Shown: positions 9,123 through 16,498 of the stretch, one piece after another | Numbering within the stretch: position 1 is the first letter of the stretch | Layout of the letters: each line of letters begins with the position of its first letter | NCBI RefSeq assembly: GCF_027531025.1 | Contig: NZ_JAPZQX010000003.1 | Span: forward strand, 310,001-374,000 | Source of the DNA: Novosphingobium sp. | GTDB lineage: Bacteria > Pseudomonadota > Alphaproteobacteria > Sphingomonadales > Sphingomonadaceae | Reading direction: 5' to 3' | Length of the DNA stretch: 64,000 bases | The notes under the pieces: model-generated | Database searches by the model: none | What the model was told of the DNA's origin: nothing | What the model saw: only the letters and a program-made list of their open reading frames with translations | Translations under genes and position numbers: made by a program

Positions 9123-9611
9123 ATGAGCGAGACTACCGAAACGACGGGTGCGGCCAGCGCCGCACCCGTCTATGATATCCGCGCGATCCTGAACGCCCTG
9201 CCGCACCGGTACCCGTTGCTGCTGGTCGATCGGGTCAAGTCGCTGGAAATCGGCGAGCGGATCCATGCGGTGAAGGCGGTGACCTTCAACGAGCAGTTCT
9301 TCCAGGGGCACTTCCCCGGACGGCCGATCATGCCGGGCGTGCTGCAGATCGAGGCCCTGGCCCAGACCGCGGCGATCCTCGCGATCGAAACGCTGGAACT
9401 CGCCGGGTCGGGCAAACTGGTCTACTTCATGTCGATCGACGAGGCCAAGTTCCGCGCTCCCGTGGAGCCGGGCGTTCTGCTCGACCTTGAAGTCGGCTTC
9501 GTCCAGAAGCGGGCGCGGGTCTGCAAGTTCTGGGGCAAGGCCTCGATCGAGGGGAAGGTGACCTGCGAGGTGCAGTTCACCGCCATGGTCGCCGACCCGC
9601 CCTCTTCGTAG
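9123..9611 (+). CDS. fabZ: 3-hydroxyacyl-[ACP] dehydratase FabZ
   Basis: A 162-residue hot-dog-fold dehydratase that removes water from 3-hydroxyacyl-ACP in fatty acid elongation. It has the [11 protein letters not shown] motif, the helix-capping block [20 protein letters not shown] with the catalytic His and Glu, and the later [14 protein letters not shown] segment. The ATG at 9123 follows a purine-rich stretch (GGAGCGGGGG) and lies 22 bp after the upstream gene. The lpxA/lpxD genes often found here in other bacteria are absent from this spot. Confidence 0.95.
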   Translation: MSETTETTGAASAAPVYDIRAILNALPHRYPLLLVDRVKSLEIGERIHAVKAVTFNEQFFQGHFPGRPIMPGVLQIEALAQTAAILAIETLELAGSGKLVYFMSIDEAKFRAPVEPGVLLDLEVGFVQKRARVCKFWGKASIEGKVTCEVQFTAMVADPPSS

Positions 9612-9668
9612 TTGGCCAGGCGCATCCGCGTTAGACCTGCGGCACCGGCCGAAGGGCTGGACAAGACA

Positions 9669-9720
9669 GCATAGCGAAGCTATGCGCCGCGCTTCCTTTT
9701 CAGGCCGGTCGGAACCGGCC
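9669..9720 (+). promoter_or_regulatory. Two perfect stem-loops in the rpmE leader
   Basis: GCATAGC-GAA-GCTATGC at 9669-9685 and GGCCGGT-CGGA-ACCGGCC at 9703-9720 are perfect hairpins in the 127-bp gap between fabZ and rpmE. The second ends 18 bases before the rpmE ATG. The first could terminate the fabZ transcript. Together they could form a regulatory leader for ribosomal protein L31. The structures are seen directly; the role is inferred. Confidence 0.55.
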
Positions 9721-9738
9721 ACAGCGAAAGACCGAACG

Positions 9739-9969
9739 ATGAAGGCCGATATCCATCCCGATTATCACATGATCAAGGTGCAGATGACCGATGGCACCGT
9801 GTTCGAAACCCGCTCCACCTGGGGCAAGGAAGGAGACACGCTGGTGCTCGAAATCGATCCCACCTCGCACCCGGCCTGGACCGGTGGCAACCAGCGCCTG
9901 CTCGATCAGGGTGGCCGCGTTGCCCAGTTCAACAAGCGTTTCGGCGGGCTTACCCTCAAGAAGGGCTGA
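9739..9969 (+). CDS. rpmE: 50S ribosomal protein L31
   Basis: A 76-residue ribosomal protein of the large subunit. The opening [10 protein letters not shown], the [15 protein letters not shown] stretch and the ending [14 protein letters not shown] are typical of bL31. It contains no cysteine, so it is the zinc-independent form lacking the CxxC zinc ribbon of the other class. The ATG at 9739 was chosen by homology; the longer frame from 9682 would include the leader hairpins. It is followed by a strong intrinsic terminator. Confidence 0.95.
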   Translation: MKADIHPDYHMIKVQMTDGTVFETRSTWGKEGDTLVLEIDPTSHPAWTGGNQRLLDQGGRVAQFNKRFGGLTLKKG

Positions 9970-9994
9970 TCCTCTTTCCTAATGGGAATGCGCG

Positions 9995-10020
9995 AAGGGC
10001 GGCCGATTGGTCGCCCTTTT
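9995..10020 (+). terminator. Intrinsic terminator after rpmE
   Basis: AAGGGCGGCC at 9995-10004 pairs with GGTCGCCCTT at 10009-10018 around a GATT tetraloop (one G-T wobble), and the stem runs straight into TTTT. This is the clearest rho-independent terminator in the window and ends the pyrH-to-rpmE block. Confidence 0.85.
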
Positions 10021-10068
10021 GCGTTGCAGCGGGGTGGGCGCGATTCGCGATCGGTGGGATTTCAGCGG

Positions 10069-10087
10069 CGCGTAATTTAATTACGCG
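10069..10087. repeat. Palindrome CGCGTAAT-TTA-ATTACGCG
   Basis: A perfect 8-bp inverted repeat with a 3-base centre sits between the rpmE terminator and tRNA-His in an otherwise featureless gap. Its AT-rich core stands out against the GC-rich surroundings. It could be a protein-binding operator or a weak hairpin. No gene assignment is possible. Confidence 0.6.
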
Positions 10088-10222
10088 GCTCGCTAGGCCA
10101 GACGATTTTTCGCTTCCCATTTGCGCGGTCCTGTGCAAGAGCGCGCGCCTCTCCCAATCGCTGCTTGCGAGGCGGGCGGGCGCTGCCTAACAGCGCGCAG
10201 TCCGGCGGGCGCCGGGAGATAT

Positions 10223-10300
10223 GGCGATCGTAGCTCAGTTGGTTAGAGCGCCGGTTTGTGGTACCGGAGGTCGTGGGTTCGAACCCCATCGATCGCCCCA
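10223..10300 (+). tRNA. tRNA-His (GTG)
   Basis: The cloverleaf is complete: acceptor GCGATCG (10224-10230) pairs with CGATCGC (10290-10296). The anticodon stem CCGGT/ACCGG encloses the loop TTGTGGT with anticodon GTG at 10258-10260. The extra G at -1 (10223) opposite C73 (10297) is the tRNA-His identity element. CCA (10298-10300) is encoded. The T arm has GGTTCGAACC. Confidence 0.97.
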
Positions 10301-10342
10301 TTCTCCCTTTCCTCACATGCCCCCGGCGGGAGGAAGCGCACC

Positions 10343-11407
10343 ATGCCGGCGATCTGGGAAGAGCCCGATTTCGACGATCACGAACTGGTCCAGGTGGTGC
10401 GCGATCGCGCCAGCGGGCTGACCGCGATCATCGCGCTGCATTCCACCCACCTTGGCCCCGGCGCGGGCGGCACGCGGTTCTGGCACTATGGCGAACCGGC
10501 CATGGCCATGCGCGATGCCCTGCGCCTGTCGCGCGGGATGAGCTACAAGAACGCCATGGCCGGGCTGCCGATGGGCGGGGGCAAGGCCGTGGTCCTGGCC
10601 GATCCGGCGGGCACGAAGACTCCCGAAATGCTCGCCGCCTTTGGCGCCGCGATCGAGGCGCTGGGCGGCCGCTATGTCACTGCGGAAGACGTGGGGATGA
10701 GCGAGGCCGACATGGTCGCCATCGCCGCCCGCACTCGCCATGTCACTGGCCTTCCGGCCAAGGATGCCAGCCAGGCCGGGGGCGATCCGGGGCCGTTCAC
10801 GGCGCGCGGGATCTACTATGGGATCAAGGCGGCAGTGGCCTATCGCCTCGGCAGGGATGACATGGTCGGGATCCACGTGGCGATCCAGGGTACCGGCAGT
10901 GTCGGCGGCGGCGTGGCCCGTCTGCTCGCCGCCGATGGCGCAAAACTGACCCTGGCGGACGTCAACGCCGAACGCGCCGCCAGCCTCGCTGCCGAGCTGG
11001 GTGCGGAAGCCGTTTCCGCCGACCGCATCATGGACGTGGCCTGCGACGTGTTCAGCCCCAACGCCCTTGGTGCGATTCTCGACGATACCGGGATTGCCCG
11101 GTTGCAGGCGCCGATCGTGGCTGGCGGCGCCAATAACCAGCTGGCCCGCGCCGAACATGGCCAGGTTCTGGCCGCACGCGGCATCCTCTATGCGCCGGAC
11201 TATGTGATCAACGCCGGCGGCATCATCGCCGTGGCGCTGGAATACCTGGCGCGCGAGCATGGTCAGCCCGGCTCGCTCGACGAAGTGCACCGCCGACTGG
11301 CGGAAATCCCTGGCCGACTCACCGCGATCTGGGATGAAAGCAAGGCCAGCGGTCGCCCTGCCGACCAGGTGGCCGATGCCATGGCGCAGCGCCTGATCGG
11401 GCGTTAG
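10343..11407 (+). CDS. Glu/Leu/Phe/Val dehydrogenase family protein
   Basis: A 354-residue NAD-dependent amino-acid dehydrogenase of the leucine/phenylalanine/valine type, which oxidatively deaminates branched or aromatic amino acids to 2-oxoacids. The N-terminal catalytic domain has GPGAGGTRFW, the Lys motif GLPMGGGKAVV and the Asp-bearing YVTAEDVGMSEADM. The C-terminal Rossmann domain starts with VAIQGTGSVGGGVARLL. The ATG at 10343 has a good ribosome binding site (GGAGGAA). It stands alone between tRNA-His and the ccm operon. Exact substrate preference cannot be read from sequence. Confidence 0.9.
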   Translation: MPAIWEEPDFDDHELVQVVRDRASGLTAIIALHSTHLGPGAGGTRFWHYGEPAMAMRDALRLSRGMSYKNAMAGLPMGGGKAVVLADPAGTKTPEMLAAFGAAIEALGGRYVTAEDVGMSEADMVAIAARTRHVTGLPAKDASQAGGDPGPFTARGIYYGIKAAVAYRLGRDDMVGIHVAIQGTGSVGGGVARLLAADGAKLTLADVNAERAASLAAELGAEAVSADRIMDVACDVFSPNALGAILDDTGIARLQAPIVAGGANNQLARAEHGQVLAARGILYAPDYVINAGGIIAVALEYLAREHGQPGSLDEVHRRLAEIPGRLTAIWDESKASGRPADQVADAMAQRLIGR

Positions 11408-11413
11408 TCACTT

Positions 11414-11464
11414 GCCCGAATCCCCGCACCCTGCCAAAGGGCGCTGACCTTTTTTCGGGCTTTT
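11414..11464 (+). terminator. Possible terminator between the dehydrogenase gene and ccmC
   Basis: GCCCGAA (11414-11420) and TTCGGGC (11454-11460) are complementary and followed by TTTT. The loop is long (33 bases) and holds a smaller CCCT/AGGG hairpin followed by a T6 run. Either could end the upstream message. Moderate support only. Confidence 0.4.
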
Positions 11465-11472
11465 CGCCACTC

Positions 11473-12237
11473 ATGCACGGCTTTGCCAATCCTGCCCGTT
11501 TCCTGCGTCTTGCGCGCTGGTTGACGCCGTTGCTGCTGATCGCCGGACTGATTGTGACGGGCGCCACGCTGACCTGGGCGCTGACCTCTGCTCCGCCCGA
11601 GCGATTGCAGGGCGATTCCGCCAAGATCCTGTTCGTTCATGTGCCTGCTGCCTGGCTGGGCATGGGGGGCTGGAGCGCCCTGGCGATTGCCAGCCTGACC
11701 GAGCTGGTCTGGCGGCACCCGCTGGCGGCCATCGCGGCGCGGGCGATTGCCCTGCCGGGGGCCTGGTTCTCCGCCCTGTGTCTGGCCACCGGATCGCTGT
11801 GGGGGCGACCGGCCTGGGGCACCTGGTGGGTCTGGGACGGGCGGCTGACCTCGATGCTGGTGCTGCTGTTCCTCTACCTCGCCTACATGGCCCTGGCCGA
11901 GGCGGCGGACCGCGATGCGGGCAACGGCAGTGGCAGCGGGCAAAGCCGGATTCCGGCGATTTTCGGCCTGGTTGGCGCGATCAACATCCCGATCATCCAC
12001 TATTCGGTGCTGTGGTGGAATTCGCTGCACCAGCCCCCGAGTATCTCAGTGGGCGAATCGGCCATGGCGCCGGTGTTCCTTTATGGCCTGCTGGCCGCGG
12101 TAATCGGCTTTTCGCTGCTGTTTGGCGGCGTGGTGCTGGCGCGGATGCGGGCGATCCTGGCCAATGCCCAGGCCGAGGCGCGGTTGCGCCGCCGGGCGAT
12201 GGATCAGGACTTCGACGATTTTGGGAAGCGGGACTGA
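11473..12237 (+). CDS. ccmC: Heme exporter permease CcmC
   Basis: A 254-residue inner-membrane protein with about six TM segments, the heme-handling subunit of the system I cytochrome c maturation pathway that loads heme onto CcmE. The family's tryptophan-rich periplasmic motif is visible as WGTWWVWDGRLTS, flanked by heme-ligand histidines (FVHVPAAW and HYSVLWWNSLHQ). It heads a seven-gene operon (ccmC-D-E-F-G-H-I). The ABC subunits CcmA and CcmB are not next to it and must lie elsewhere. Confidence 0.95.
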   Translation: MHGFANPARFLRLARWLTPLLLIAGLIVTGATLTWALTSAPPERLQGDSAKILFVHVPAAWLGMGGWSALAIASLTELVWRHPLAAIAARAIALPGAWFSALCLATGSLWGRPAWGTWWVWDGRLTSMLVLLFLYLAYMALAEAADRDAGNGSGSGQSRIPAIFGLVGAINIPIIHYSVLWWNSLHQPPSISVGESAMAPVFLYGLLAAVIGFSLLFGGVVLARMRAILANAQAEARLRRRAMDQDFDDFGKRD

Positions 12238-12250
12238 ACGGAGCACGACA

Positions 12251-12391
12251 ATGCGTGAAGGTCTCGACCACTGGCCATTCATCCTGGCCTCCTATGCGCT
12301 GACCATCGGCGGCACCCTGTTGCTGGTGGCGCAAAGCTGGCTGTCGATGAAGCAGGCCGAGGCCCGGCGTGAGCGGAGCCGCGACCGATGA
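12251..12391 (+). CDS. ccmD: Heme exporter protein CcmD
   Basis: A 46-residue protein with a single hydrophobic segment (about residues 9-28) followed by a basic C-terminal tail (KQAEARRERSRDR). This size and layout are typical of CcmD, a small membrane protein that helps release heme-loaded CcmE from CcmABC. It starts at the ATG at 12251 behind a GGAG ribosome binding site. Its stop overlaps the ATG of ccmE (ATGA). Identity rests largely on position between ccmC and ccmE. Confidence 0.88.
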   Translation: MREGLDHWPFILASYALTIGGTLLLVAQSWLSMKQAEARRERSRDR

Positions 12392-12834
12392 AGGCGAAAC
12401 ACCAGCGGCTGACCCTAGCGCTGATCGCGGTCGTCGCACTAGTCGGTGCGGGCATGCTGGCCGCCTGGGCGCTGCGCAGCCAGGCCTCATTCTTCTACCT
12501 CCCGGCCGAATATGCCGCCAAGCCGCCCGAGGAAGGGCGCGCGGTGCGGCTGGGCGGCATGGTCGAGAAGGGATCGATCAAGACCGCGGCCGATGGCGTG
12601 ACCATCAGCTTCGTGATCCACGATGACAAGGCGCGCGTCCCGGTAACCTATCGCGGCATCCTGCCCGACCTGTTCGTCGAAGGATCGGGCGCCGTGGCAG
12701 AGGGCCGCCGCGCTGCTGATGGTCAGTTCGTGGCCGACAACATCCTCGCCAAGCATGACGAGAACTATGTGCCGCGCGAAATGAAGGGCATGACCAACGA
12801 GGAAGCCCGCAAGATGATCGAGGGTGCGTCGTGA
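12388..12834 (+). CDS. ccmE: Cytochrome c-type biogenesis heme chaperone CcmE
   Basis: A 148-residue, N-terminally membrane-anchored periplasmic heme chaperone with an OB-fold. The TM helix spans about residues 8-28. The conserved FFYLP and VRLGGMVEKGS segments follow. The motif LAKHDENYVPRE contains the His that binds heme covalently and the nearby Tyr that ligates the iron. The start overlaps ccmD and the stop overlaps the GTG of ccmF. Confidence 0.95.
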   Translation: MKAKHQRLTLALIAVVALVGAGMLAAWALRSQASFFYLPAEYAAKPPEEGRAVRLGGMVEKGSIKTAADGVTISFVIHDDKARVPVTYRGILPDLFVEGSGAVAEGRRAADGQFVADNILAKHDENYVPREMKGMTNEEARKMIEGAS

Positions 12835-14774
12835 TCGCCGAACTGGGCCTGGCCGCCCTCTGGCTGGCCGCGGCGCTGGCTGCCTTGCAGCTGATCGCAG
12901 GCGCGCTGGCCCTGACCCAGCGGGGCGCGGCCCTGGCGGGCATCGTTCGACCAGTCGCCGTGGCGCAAGGCGTGCTGGCGCTGGTCTCATTCCTAGCGCT
13001 GGTGGTGCTGTTCTGGCAGACCGACCTGTCGGTCGAGCTGGTCGCCAAGAACTCCCATTCGGCCAAGCCGCTGCTCTACAAGCTGACCGGCACCTGGGGT
13101 AACCACGAAGGGTCGATGCTGCTCTGGGCCATGGTGATGGGCCTGTCGGGCAGCCTGGTCGCGCTGATCGAGCGGCGTCTGCCCGAGCCGACCATGCTGG
13201 CAACGCTGGCTGGTCAGGCTTTCGTCAGCCTGGGTTTCTATGCCTTCCTGCTTGCCTCGTCCAACCCCTTCACCCGGCTCAATCCGGCGGCGATCGAGGG
13301 GGCGGGGCTCAACCCGCTGCTGCAGGACCCCGGGCTCGCCTTCCACCCGCCGACGCTTTACATCGGCTATGTCGGGCTGTCGGTGGCGTTCAGTTTCGCG
13401 ATCGGTGCGCTGGTCACGCGCGAGGTTGGCCCGGCCTTTGCCCGCGCCATGCGGCCCTGGGTGCTGGGTTCGTGGATATTCCTGACCATCGGCATCGTCG
13501 CGGGCTCCTACTGGGCCTATTACGAGCTGGGCTGGGGCGGCTGGTGGTTCTGGGACCCGGTCGAGAACGCCAGCCTGATGCCCTGGCTGGCGGCGACGGC
13601 GCTGCTCCATTCGGTTTCGGTCCTCGCCGCGCGCAATGCGCTGCGGGCCTGGACGGTGATGCTGGGGGTGGTTGCCTTCTCGATGTCGATGGTCGGTACC
13701 TTCCTGGTGCGCTCCGGCATCCTCACCTCGGTCCATGCCTTCGCGGTCGATCCGCAGCGCGGCAGTTTCATCCTGGGGCTGCTGGTGCTCTACATTGGGG
13801 GCGCGCTGCTGCTGTTCGGCCTGCGCGCCTCAAGCGTGTCCGAGGGTGAGCGCTTTGCGGCAACCAGCCGCGAAGGCGCGCTGGTGTTCAACAACGTTAT
13901 GCTCAGCGCGATCCTGGGCATCGTGCTGGTCGGCACGCTCTATCCGCTGCTGGCGGAAGCGCTGGGGGCGAAGGTTTCGGTCGGTCCGCCTTATTTCAAC
14001 CCGGTGAGCGCGATTTTTGCCGTGCCTATGCTGCTGGTGCTGGCGGTCGGCCCGCTGCTGCGCTGGCGGCGTGACAGCCTGAGCCGGATCAGGTTGCAAC
14101 TGGTGCTGCCGGTGCTGCTGTTTGTCGGCGCGCTGGTCTGGGGGGCGAGCGATGCCATGGGTATCCTGCCCGCGCTGGGCCTGGCCCTGGCTGCGATGCT
14201 GGCGGTGGCCAGCTTCCTGCCGCTGAAGGGTCGCAAGCTGCGGCAGGTCAAGTTGCCGCTGTGGGGCATGGTCGTGGCCCACTTCGGGGTGGCGGTCGCG
14301 CTACTCGGCATGGCCAGCGATGCCGCCTTTACCAAGGAAAGGCTGGTCGCGCTGCGTGAAGGCGAGGTGACCGAGGTCGGCCCCTGGACCGTCAAGCTTC
14401 AGCGGATCGAACCGGTGGCCGGCCCGAACTGGACCGCGCTGCGGGCCGATCTGGCCGCCAGCTATGCGGGCGGTAAGGTTAGCGAGCTGCATCCCGCCGC
14501 GCGCTCGTTCTGGTCGCCACCGACCGAGACGAGCGAAGCTGCACTCAAGACCCGCTGGAACGGCCAGCTTTATGCCGTGCTGGGCGAGGAATCGCAGGGC
14601 GGACGTTGGCAGCTGCGGCTGTGGTGGAAGCCCTTCGTGCCGATGATCTGGTATGGCGGGCTGCTCATTGCGCTGGGTGGCCTGCTGGCGCTGTGGGGCC
14701 GGGTGGCCAGTGACCTGCGGCGGTTCGTCGCGCGCGACAAGATCGCCTGGCGGCGTTCGAGGCAGGGTCGATGA
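12831..14774 (+). CDS. ccmF: Heme lyase subunit CcmF
   Basis: A 647-residue integral membrane protein with more than ten TM helices. It takes heme from CcmE and, with CcmH/I, attaches it to apocytochrome c. The WWD domain is clear (GWGGWWFWDPVENASLMPW), with flanking heme-ligand histidines (NHEGSMLLW, FHPPTLYIGYVG). A periplasmic segment precedes the last TM helix. The GTG start at 12831 overlaps ccmE; the stop overlaps ccmG (ATGA). Confidence 0.96.
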   Translation: MIAELGLAALWLAAALAALQLIAGALALTQRGAALAGIVRPVAVAQGVLALVSFLALVVLFWQTDLSVELVAKNSHSAKPLLYKLTGTWGNHEGSMLLWAMVMGLSGSLVALIERRLPEPTMLATLAGQAFVSLGFYAFLLASSNPFTRLNPAAIEGAGLNPLLQDPGLAFHPPTLYIGYVGLSVAFSFAIGALVTREVGPAFARAMRPWVLGSWIFLTIGIVAGSYWAYYELGWGGWWFWDPVENASLMPWLAATALLHSVSVLAARNALRAWTVMLGVVAFSMSMVGTFLVRSGILTSVHAFAVDPQRGSFILGLLVLYIGGALLLFGLRASSVSEGERFAATSREGALVFNNVMLSAILGIVLVGTLYPLLAEALGAKVSVGPPYFNPVSAIFAVPMLLVLAVGPLLRWRRDSLSRIRLQLVLPVLLFVGALVWGASDAMGILPALGLALAAMLAVASFLPLKGRKLRQVKLPLWGMVVAHFGVAVALLGMASDAAFTKERLVALREGEVTEVGPWTVKLQRIEPVAGPNWTALRADLAASYAGGKVSELHPAARSFWSPPTETSEAALKTRWNGQLYAVLGEESQGGRWQLRLWWKPFVPMIWYGGLLIALGGLLALWGRVASDLRRFVARDKIAWRRSRQGR

Positions 14775-15319
14775 GCGAGCCGCACAAGCCCTCGCGCTGG
14801 ACACTCTGGCTGCCGCTGATGCTGTTCCTGGGCTTTGCTGGCCTTGCCATGTCGGGCCTGTTTCGGCCGGCCGAGCGCGAAGTGGAAAGCGCGATGATCG
14901 GCAAGCCTATGCCGCAGTTCACGCTGCGCGCCGCCGTGCCGGAGCGGCCGGGCCTGTCGACGGCTGACCTCGCTGATGGCAAGCCGCGCCTGCTCAATGT
15001 CTTTGCCAGCTGGTGCCTGCCCTGCGCGGTCGAGGCGCCGCAACTGGCCGCGTTAGAGGCCGAAGGGATTGAGATCGTCGGCGTGGCCATCCGTGACCGG
15101 CCCGAAGATGTCGCCGCATTCCTGGCCCGTCACGGCAATCCCTTCAGCCGGATCGGAGCCGATGATCGCAGCGAGGTGCAGCTGGGCATCGGCTCGTCGG
15201 GGGTGCCGGAAACCTTCGTGATCGATGGCCAGGGCAAAATCCGCTATCAGCACATTGGTGAGATCCGGCCCGAGCATCTTGCTCTGCTGCGGGATAAGCT
15301 GAAGGAGGCGGGATCGTGA
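14771..15319 (+). CDS. ccmG: Thiol:disulfide interchange protein CcmG/DsbE
   Basis: A 182-residue, membrane-anchored periplasmic thioredoxin-like protein that keeps the apocytochrome CxxCH cysteines reduced for heme attachment. One TM segment (about residues 10-28) is followed by the active site FASWCLPCAVE with a WCxPC-type CxxC pair. The cis-proline motif GVPETFVID comes near residue 145. The start overlaps ccmF and the stop overlaps the GTG of ccmH. Confidence 0.94.
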   Translation: MSEPHKPSRWTLWLPLMLFLGFAGLAMSGLFRPAEREVESAMIGKPMPQFTLRAAVPERPGLSTADLADGKPRLLNVFASWCLPCAVEAPQLAALEAEGIEIVGVAIRDRPEDVAAFLARHGNPFSRIGADDRSEVQLGIGSSGVPETFVIDGQGKIRYQHIGEIRPEHLALLRDKLKEAGS

Positions 15320-15732
15320 CGCGGGCCTGGTTGCTCATTGCCGTCTTGGCCGTGTGGGCCGCGCCGCTGCAGGCGCAGGACGGTGTTCCTCCCGCGCCCT
15401 ATGCCAATGTCCAGCTGGCCGACCCGGCGCAGGAGGCCAAGGCCCACGCGCTGATGCTGACCTTGCGCTGCCTCAAGTGCCAGAGCCAGTCGATCGCCGA
15501 TTCCGACGCGCCGATGGCGGGTGACATGCGCAGCCTGGTACGTGAACGGATTGCTGCGGGTGAGGATCCCGAGGCGATCCGCGCCTGGCTGGTGGAACGC
15601 TATGGCGATTATGTCAGCTATGCACCGCGCGTCACGCCGCTGACCTGGCCGCTTTACGTCATCCCGCTGGTCTTGCTGGCGGCCGTTGGTTTGGTTTTGC
15701 GGCGACGCCTGCGCAAGGGAGACAGCGCATGA
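15316..15732 (+). CDS. ccmH: Cytochrome c maturation protein CcmH (CcmL-type)
   Basis: A 138-residue protein with a cleavable signal peptide (ending near PLQAQ), the redox motif LRCLKCQSQSIADS (LRCxxCQ), and one C-terminal TM helix followed by basic residues. It presents reduced apocytochrome to the CcmF heme lyase. This is the short form without the TPR domain; the TPR part is the next gene. GTG start at 15316 overlaps ccmG; the stop overlaps the next ATG. Confidence 0.93.
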   Translation: MTRAWLLIAVLAVWAAPLQAQDGVPPAPYANVQLADPAQEAKAHALMLTLRCLKCQSQSIADSDAPMAGDMRSLVRERIAAGEDPEAIRAWLVERYGDYVSYAPRVTPLTWPLYVIPLVLLAAVGLVLRRRLRKGDSA

Positions 15733-16409
15733 CCTGGGTAATGGTGATCCTGTTCGCGGTGGCCACCTTTGGCCTGATCCTGGCCCTGCGCGCGCCGCGC
15801 GTCGGCTGGGAAGCGGTGGGCGCGGCGTTGCTGGTGGGGATTGCGGGCTATGCCCTGCAAGCCTCGCCCAGCCTGCCCGGCGCCCCCAAGGAGGCCGCGC
15901 AGCAATCGGCTAAGAGCGGCACCGCCCTGGTCGAGGCACGCCAGCAACTGGCCGAGGCCCAGGCCAGCGGCGAAGGGCTCAACCGCTGGCTGGTGATCGG
16001 CGATGCTCTTGCCCGCAACGGCCAGTTCGGCGATGCCGCCGGGGTGATCCTGGGTGCGGTCGAAAACAATCCCAAGGATGCCAATGCCTGGCTGGCGCTG
16101 GGTAATGCGCTGGTCGGCCATGCCGAAGGCACGCTGACACCCGCAGCGCTCTATTCGCTGGGCCGTGCGGCCCAGGCCGATCCGGCCCATCCGGGGCCGC
16201 CGTTCTTCCTGGGGCTGGCCTTGATCCAGTCGGGCAAGCTGGCCGAAGGGCGGCAGTTGTGGGCCGATCTGCTGGCGCGCAGCCCGGCCGATGCGCCGTG
16301 GCGGGCGGACCTCGCCGAGCGGCTGACGCGGCTCGACACCTTCATCGCCATGCAGGCCGCGGGGCAGGCCGCGCAGGCTGGCCCGAACCAGCCAGGGACA
16401 AGCCGTTGA
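15729..16409 (+). CDS. CcmI-like TPR protein of cytochrome c maturation
   Basis: A 226-residue protein with two N-terminal hydrophobic segments (about residues 1-20 and 27-45) followed by a helical region with TPR-like repeats (NRWLVIGDALARNGQFGDAAGVILGAVENNPKDANAWLALGNAL and the copy after it). In alphaproteobacteria such a protein binds the C terminus of apocytochrome c and delivers it to the heme lyase. It ends the ccm operon and overlaps ccmH by 4 bp. Function inferred from position and TPR layout. Confidence 0.82.
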   Translation: MTWVMVILFAVATFGLILALRAPRVGWEAVGAALLVGIAGYALQASPSLPGAPKEAAQQSAKSGTALVEARQQLAEAQASGEGLNRWLVIGDALARNGQFGDAAGVILGAVENNPKDANAWLALGNALVGHAEGTLTPAALYSLGRAAQADPAHPGPPFFLGLALIQSGKLAEGRQLWADLLARSPADAPWRADLAERLTRLDTFIAMQAAGQAAQAGPNQPGTSR

Positions 16410-16415
16410 AGTCGT

Positions 16416-16443
16416 TTGCCGGGGGCGTGCGGCGCTGCTAAGG
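16416..16443 (+). promoter_or_regulatory. Candidate kup promoter (TTGCCG-N16-CTAAGG)
   Basis: TTGCCG at 16416-16421 and CTAAGG at 16438-16443 with a 16-base spacer, followed by GCGCG. The same pattern is seen upstream of pyrG and efp in this window, which raises the chance it is the local housekeeping promoter type. Not verified. Confidence 0.4.
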
Positions 16444-16498
16444 GCGCGAGCCTTGCGGCACGGGGGCAGGTGAGTCTGTCCGGGATTGGGGCGCATCG

